DNA of 18,525 nucleotides from Flavobacteriaceae bacterium UBA4439 (GTDB lineage Bacteria > Bacteroidota > Bacteroidia > Flavobacteriales > Flavobacteriaceae), in the NCBI GenBank assembly GCA_002390455.1, contig DGPN01000006.1, positions 1-18,525 of the forward strand. Reading direction: 5' to 3'. The position numbers and the translations under genes were made by a program. Below are positions 14,639 to 18,525 of the stretch, piece after piece. How positions within the stretch are numbered: position 1 is the stretch's first letter; every line of letters starts with the position of its first letter. A model generated the notes under the pieces. It searched no databases, was not told the DNA's origin, and was given only the letters and a program-made list of their open reading frames with translations.

Positions 14639-17428
14639 ATGAAAAATTACACTTGGGTTTTATTGTTTTGTTATTTATTAGGCGCTGCTCAAGAGATTCC
14701 ACCTATTCAACAGTATAAATCAAAAATTTCTTTTGCCGGGAATCAAAACTGGATGATTTCACAGGATGAAAAAGGCACCGTATATACCGCTAATAATAAA
14801 GGCCTACTCCAGTTCAGAGGTGCAGATTGGAAATTAAATTCAAGTCCCAATCAGTCCATCATTAGGTCTGTAAAAGTGATTGATGAAAAAATTTGTGTTG
14901 GGAGTTATATGGATTTTGGTTTCTGGGAACGTTCACCCAATGGAGAATTACATTATACCTCTCTTGCAAAGGAATTGGATATCGATATTCTGGAAGACGA
15001 ACAGTTTTGGAACATTATTGATTATGGAGAAAAAATAATTTTCCAATCATTAAACCGACTGATAATCATTGACATAGGCAATAAAAAATTCCAATTTGTT
15101 CCCGCTACTAATACCTTACTAAAATCCTTTAAAGTGGGGAATAAAATTTATTTCCAGGAGTCGGGTAAGGGCTTATATGAGGTAAAAAGTGGTAAAGCTT
15201 TTATGGTCAATAACAGTCAGATTCTAAAGGAAAATGTCATTGTAGGTCTATACAAGGTTGAAGGAAAACTATTGATTCTGACCGATATATCCGGGTTCTA
15301 TTTTTTAGAAAACAAACGTTTAAGAAAATGGAAAATAGGTGGTGAAAAAAGTTTTCAAGGAAATAAACTATACTGTTCATTGAGACTCTCTGATGGGAGT
15401 TTTGCTATAGGCTCTATTTCATCCGGTCTCATATGGATGGATGCCGAAGGGAAGGTTATCATGGAACTTAACCGGGCTAATGGAATTTCCAACAATACCA
15501 TTTTAAGTCTTTTTGAGGATCAAAATAAGAACCTATGGTTGGGATTGGACAATGGAATCGACTGTGTAAACATTAATTCTCCTTTTTTGGAGTACAATGA
15601 TGAAATTGGAAAAATTGGAGCCGTTTATGCTTCTGCTAGGAAAGGGAGTTACTTTTATCTGGGGACAAATCATGGTTTATATTACAGGGTTGCAGACAGC
15701 AGTTCCGATTTTAAGTTAATCTCGGGTACAGAAGGTCAAGTTTGGAGTTTGTATGATTTTAAGGGGGATTTGTTTTGTGGTCATGATTTGGGAACTTTTT
15801 ATGTAGAAAGGGCAAAAGCTACTAAAATCAGCAGCATTAGAGGGACTTGGACTTTTAAACAACATCCCATGTCCAACGATTTTCTTTTGCAAGGGAATTA
15901 CAATGGGATTCATGTTCTTCAAAAATCAAATAATAAATGGGGGTATAAAAATAAACTGGAGGGATTCAATATCTCCTCCCGATACTTTGAGATGATCAAC
16001 GATACGACCTTGTTAGTTGGGCATGAATACAAAGGGGTTTTTAAGCTTTCGATCAACAAAACCTTTGATCGGGTGGTTCATAAGGAGATAGACTCTTCAG
16101 TAGAGAAAGGGATTCATGCCAGCTTGGCCAAGTTTGACGAAGAAATTTTTTATTTCAGTCCCAAAGGTATTTTTAGGTACGACACCCCCCAATTCAAATT
16201 CATCAAAGACTCCTTATTCTCGAAACAAATCAAGCCCGGGAATTATATTACAGGTAAAATGATCAACGACAACAATGGAAGACTTTGGATGTTTTCAAAA
16301 AACAAAATTCATTTTTTGAGAAGAGATGTATTCTCAGAACAGTTGAAATATGAGTCCATTTTTTTTGAAAATAATATTCGCAAAAATGTTCTGGGATTTG
16401 AACACATCAGCAAGTTTGATGACTCTAAATACCTTATTGCATCCGGGATGGGTTATTTGCTTGTTGATTTGGATAAAGTAAAAAACACACAGCCCATAAT
16501 AGCAATCGACAAGATTGAGGTCAAAGACAACCTTCAGAACATAATCAAAATTGATTTACTTAATGATTTTGAGTTGGATTACGAAAGAAATAACATACAA
16601 TTTTTTTACACGGCTACCCACTATCAGAAACATCAACAGGTTAAATATCAATATCGACTTGAGGGTTACGACACTTTATGGAGTCCATGGGCTGAATCTA
16701 CAGATGTATCCTACTCAAATCTACTGAGGGGATCCTACGTATTTTCTGTACGTTCCAAAATTGGCGATCAAATGTCTGAGATGAGTCAGTTTGACTTCAA
16801 AGTAAAACCACCTTGGCATCTGTCCAGATGGATGTATGTTGTTTATATTTTGTTTGCGATTTCAATTTTGTTAATTATTAATAGACTTTATAATGCTTTT
16901 TATGAGCGCGAGCGCCAAAAACTGAACAAAAGAAATCAGCGAAAACTACAAATCAATGAGTTGGCCAGCCAAAGAAAGCTTATGAAAATTCGCAATGAGC
17001 AATTACAAAACGATATTGAAAATAAAAACAGAGAGATTGCAATAGCCACCATGAGCACTGTGAAGCGAAATGAGTTCTTGAACAAGATCATCAATGAATT
17101 AAAAGCCTTGGATGATCATCCCAGGATTGACCGTTTGACTAAAATGATCAAAAAAAATCTCAAAGGAAATGAAGATTGGGAATTTTTTGAAAAGGCCTTT
17201 AACAATGCCGATAAGGATTTTTTGAAAAAAGTAAAAAAAGCCCACCCTACTTTGACCCACAACGATTTAAGGCTGTGTGCTTTTTTAAGATTAAATCTTC
17301 TTTCAAAAGAAATTGCACCTCTTTTAAATATATCCGTTAGAAGTGTTGAGATCAAAAGATATAGGCTCAGAAAAAAAATGAAACTTTCCAGAGATGAGAG
17401 TATTATTGATCATTTCGTCAATTTGTAG
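14639..17428 (+). CDS. Membrane-spanning propeller/Y_Y_Y sensor with LuxR-type HTH regulator
   Basis: A 929-residue one-component transcription regulator. Signal peptide 1-18; then a periplasmic sensor of Reg_prop-like repeats (for example NTILSLFEDQNKNLWLGLDN, typical of two-component regulator propellers) to about residue 620; a Y_Y_Y immunoglobulin-like domain about 655-725 (YQYRLEGYDTLWSPW); one transmembrane helix about 731-752; a charged coiled coil about 757-810; and a C-terminal helix-turn-helix about 884-915 (LSKEIAPLLNISVRSVEIKRYRLRKK). It lacks the histidine-kinase and receiver domains of the hybrid two-component systems that share this sensor, so signalling must pass straight through the membrane to the DNA-binding domain. 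It lies 247 bp upstream of a susC gene on the same strand, the usual place for a PUL-specific regulator, and probably controls that operon. The ligand is likely an oligosaccharide of the target glycan (inference). Confidence 0.92.
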   Translation: MKNYTWVLLFCYLLGAAQEIPPIQQYKSKISFAGNQNWMISQDEKGTVYTANNKGLLQFRGADWKLNSSPNQSIIRSVKVIDEKICVGSYMDFGFWERSPNGELHYTSLAKELDIDILEDEQFWNIIDYGEKIIFQSLNRLIIIDIGNKKFQFVPATNTLLKSFKVGNKIYFQESGKGLYEVKSGKAFMVNNSQILKENVIVGLYKVEGKLLILTDISGFYFLENKRLRKWKIGGEKSFQGNKLYCSLRLSDGSFAIGSISSGLIWMDAEGKVIMELNRANGISNNTILSLFEDQNKNLWLGLDNGIDCVNINSPFLEYNDEIGKIGAVYASARKGSYFYLGTNHGLYYRVADSSSDFKLISGTEGQVWSLYDFKGDLFCGHDLGTFYVERAKATKISSIRGTWTFKQHPMSNDFLLQGNYNGIHVLQKSNNKWGYKNKLEGFNISSRYFEMINDTTLLVGHEYKGVFKLSINKTFDRVVHKEIDSSVEKGIHASLAKFDEEIFYFSPKGIFRYDTPQFKFIKDSLFSKQIKPGNYITGKMINDNNGRLWMFSKNKIHFLRRDVFSEQLKYESIFFENNIRKNVLGFEHISKFDDSKYLIASGMGYLLVDLDKVKNTQPIIAIDKIEVKDNLQNIIKIDLLNDFELDYERNNIQFFYTATHYQKHQQVKYQYRLEGYDTLWSPWAESTDVSYSNLLRGSYVFSVRSKIGDQMSEMSQFDFKVKPPWHLSRWMYVVYILFAISILLIINRLYNAFYERERQKLNKRNQRKLQINELASQRKLMKIRNEQLQNDIENKNREIAIATMSTVKRNEFLNKIINELKALDDHPRIDRLTKMIKKNLKGNEDWEFFEKAFNNADKDFLKKVKKAHPTLTHNDLRLCAFLRLNLLSKEIAPLLNISVRSVEIKRYRLRKKMKLSRDESIIDHFVNL

Positions 17429-17450
17429 AGGTTATATTTCCCTAATTATC

Positions 17451-17469
17451 ACCTATACCATACCTATAC
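17451..17469 (+). repeat. Tandem direct repeat ACCTATAC, 11-bp period
   Basis: ACCTATAC occurs at 17451-17458 and again at 17462-17469, so the copies lie one DNA helical turn apart. They are 42-60 bp upstream of the TATTTTTG element. Same-face spacing is what a tandemly bound HTH activator would use; the adjacent LuxR-HTH regulator is the obvious candidate (inference). Confidence 0.45.
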
Positions 17470-17493
17470 AAAACTTATTTTTTTTCTAAAAAA

Positions 17494-17516
17494 ATCTATT
17501 TTAAATAATCTATTTT
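17494..17516 (+). repeat. Direct repeat ATCTATTTT, 14-bp period
   Basis: ATCTATTTT occurs at 17494-17502 and 17508-17516. The second copy overlaps the candidate -7 element at 17511-17518. It is AT-rich, so it may be chance or a duplicated -7-like sequence. Confidence 0.25.
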
Positions 17517-17675
17517 TGTAGTATTTATAGGACTTAAGGACCTTATATTAAAGATTAAACAAAACTATTTTATTTTTCATTTGAGTGTATAAATTTTGTT
17601 GTATGTAAAATTCTTTTTTTTTGAAGTAACAAACCTAAATTTATTCCAACCAAAAAACCACATAATTAAATTAAG

Positions 17676-18525
17676 ATGTTTAGAAGTACATTTACATTAA
17701 TTGTTTTATTGTACGCGATTACCTTAAGTGCACAAAATGAGGTAAAAGGTGTTATAATTGACAAAAGCACAGATTTCCCCATCATTGGTGCTACGGTATT
17801 AATTAAAGACACATCTATTGGGACTACTACCAATTTTGACGGAAACTTTATTTTACCCAATGTACCTGACGGAGCAACCTTAGTATTTTCTTACTTGGGA
17901 TTTGTCTCTCAAGAGCTTGTCGTCAATAACAACGATATTTCCATTTATCTTGAACCTTCCATCAGTGAGTTGGATGAGGTTGTTTTGGTAGGTTATGGAA
18001 CCCAAGCCAAGAAAGAAGTCACAGGAGCAGTATCTGTATTAGGTTCGAAAGACATCGAAAAACTTAACCCTGTAAGAGTTGAGCAGGCAATGCAAGGTCA
18101 AGTGGCAGGAGTTACTGTTACCTCAGCATCTGGCTCTCCTGGTAGTGGATCCAATATCCGTATTCGTGGAATTTCAACCAATGGGGACAGTCGTCCTTTA
18201 ATTATGGTGGATGGTAATATCATTGAAGATTTGTCGGTAATTAATCCTAATGATATTAAGAGTATTAATATCCTAAAGGATGCAACTGCTGGTATATATG
18301 GTGTACAGGGAGCTAATGGGGTAATTTTAATCGAGACCAAAACAGGAAGAAAAAACACACCCATTAGAGTCAATATTGATTCTTACTATGGTTTTCAAAA
18401 TACAAGCAAAAAAGTCGATCTAATTGAAAATGCATATGACTATGCTACTTTAATTAATAATGCCGCTGTTAATGGAGGAAGTCGAATTAAATACAACACT
18501 TTAGAAAACAGAAGATTGGTGTTCG
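17676..18525 (+). CDS. SusC-family TonB-dependent receptor, 3'-truncated
   Basis: The first 283 codons of an outer-membrane glycan importer, open to the window end; full members have about 950-1100 residues. Signal peptide about 1-20 (ITLSAQ). Carboxypeptidase-regulatory-like domain about 22-100 (VKGVIIDKSTDFPIIGATV, then GTTTNFDGNFILPNV). The TonB-box-like segment LDEVVLVGYGTQ follows at about 102-113. The plug domain follows, with the SusC signatures GSNIRIRGISTNGDSRPLIM, INILKDATAGIYG and GANGVILIETKTG. Together these distinguish it from the OMP_b-brl_3 barrel at 10904-13627. It would partner a SusD lipoprotein, expected just downstream of the window. It lies directly downstream of the Y_Y_Y regulator, its likely activator. 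The ATG at 17676 is the first in frame and leads straight into the signal peptide. Confidence 0.93.
   Translation, partial: MFRSTFTLIVLLYAITLSAQNEVKGVIIDKSTDFPIIGATVLIKDTSIGTTTNFDGNFILPNVPDGATLVFSYLGFVSQELVVNNNDISIYLEPSISELDEVVLVGYGTQAKKEVTGAVSVLGSKDIEKLNPVRVEQAMQGQVAGVTVTSASGSPGSGSNIRIRGISTNGDSRPLIMVDGNIIEDLSVINPNDIKSINILKDATAGIYGVQGANGVILIETKTGRKNTPIRVNIDSYYGFQNTSKKVDLIENAYDYATLINNAAVNGGSRIKYNTLENRRLVF

Larger units (their letters stand above)
17429..17675 (+). promoter_or_regulatory. AT-rich susC upstream region with promoter-like element
   Basis: A 247-bp non-coding gap between the regulator and susC. TATTTTTG at 17511-17518 matches the Bacteroidetes -7 consensus TAnnTTTG exactly, but no TTTG lies 17-23 bp upstream, which would suit an activator-dependent promoter. 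It implies a leader of about 150 nt. Two tandem repeats precede or overlap it (listed separately). No strong terminator follows the regulator gene, so read-through is possible. Confidence 0.4.

Noticed and set aside
17475..17494. T-run/A-run hairpin after the regulator gene as a terminator
   Set aside because: The stem would be only A-T pairs with a 2-nt loop and no GC core, so it is not a credible terminator.
18098..18373. 91-codon open frame on the minus strand
   Set aside because: Antisense to the SusC plug region, which reads cleanly on the plus strand with family motifs.

Overview
The window looks like part of a polysaccharide-utilisation locus (PUL) from a Bacteroidetes bacterium, most likely a marine Flavobacteriia. 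The evidence is a SusC-type TonB-dependent receptor fragment, a GLPGLI-family protein, lipoprotein sulfatases, a propeller/Y_Y_Y regulator, AT-rich DNA and no Shine-Dalgarno sites. No species is claimed. Both ends cut through genes: the GH78 gene lacks its 5' end and the SusC gene lacks its 3' end, so the locus continues on both sides.

Layout: (1) 1-1957 (+), GH78 alpha-L-rhamnosidase, 5'-truncated. (2) 2005-4701 (-), an S1 sulfatase lipoprotein followed by an exported EEP-fold hydrolase. (3) 4767-6041 (+), a CE15-type glucuronoyl esterase. (4) 6038-9937 (-), a tightly packed three-gene unit: Tat-signal Gfo/Idh/MocA oxidoreductase, EamA/DMT transporter, second S1 sulfatase. (5) 10073-13627 (+), a GLPGLI protein and an OMP_b-brl_3-type outer-membrane barrel. 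(6) 13628-14473 (-), an exported alpha/beta-hydrolase resembling acetyl esterases. (7) 14639-17428 (+), a membrane-spanning propeller/Y_Y_Y/LuxR-HTH regulator. (8) 17676-18525 (+), the first 283 codons of a SusC-family receptor.

How the genes may work together (inference): the esterases and sulfatases would remove ester and sulfate groups in the periplasm or at the cell surface, GH78 would release L-rhamnose, SusC (with a SusD expected beyond the window) would import oligosaccharides, and the regulator next to SusC would sense the glycan or its fragments. Rhamnosidase plus sulfatases plus a glucuronoyl esterase fits a sulfated, rhamnose- and uronate-containing algal glycan; ulvan is the obvious candidate. 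No lyase or GH105 gene lies in the window, so the substrate is not proven.

No stretch over 300 bp lacks a gene. The largest gaps are 17429-17675 (regulatory, with tandem repeats), 14474-14638 and 9938-10072 (divergent promoter regions) and 2824-2937 (contains a palindrome). I saw no tRNA, rRNA, CRISPR array, insertion sequence or attachment site. I did not find a clearly new system. The least explained items are the CE15 enzyme in a sulfatase PUL, the GLPGLI/barrel pair, the oxidoreductase-transporter-sulfatase operon and the 11-bp-phased repeat upstream of susC.
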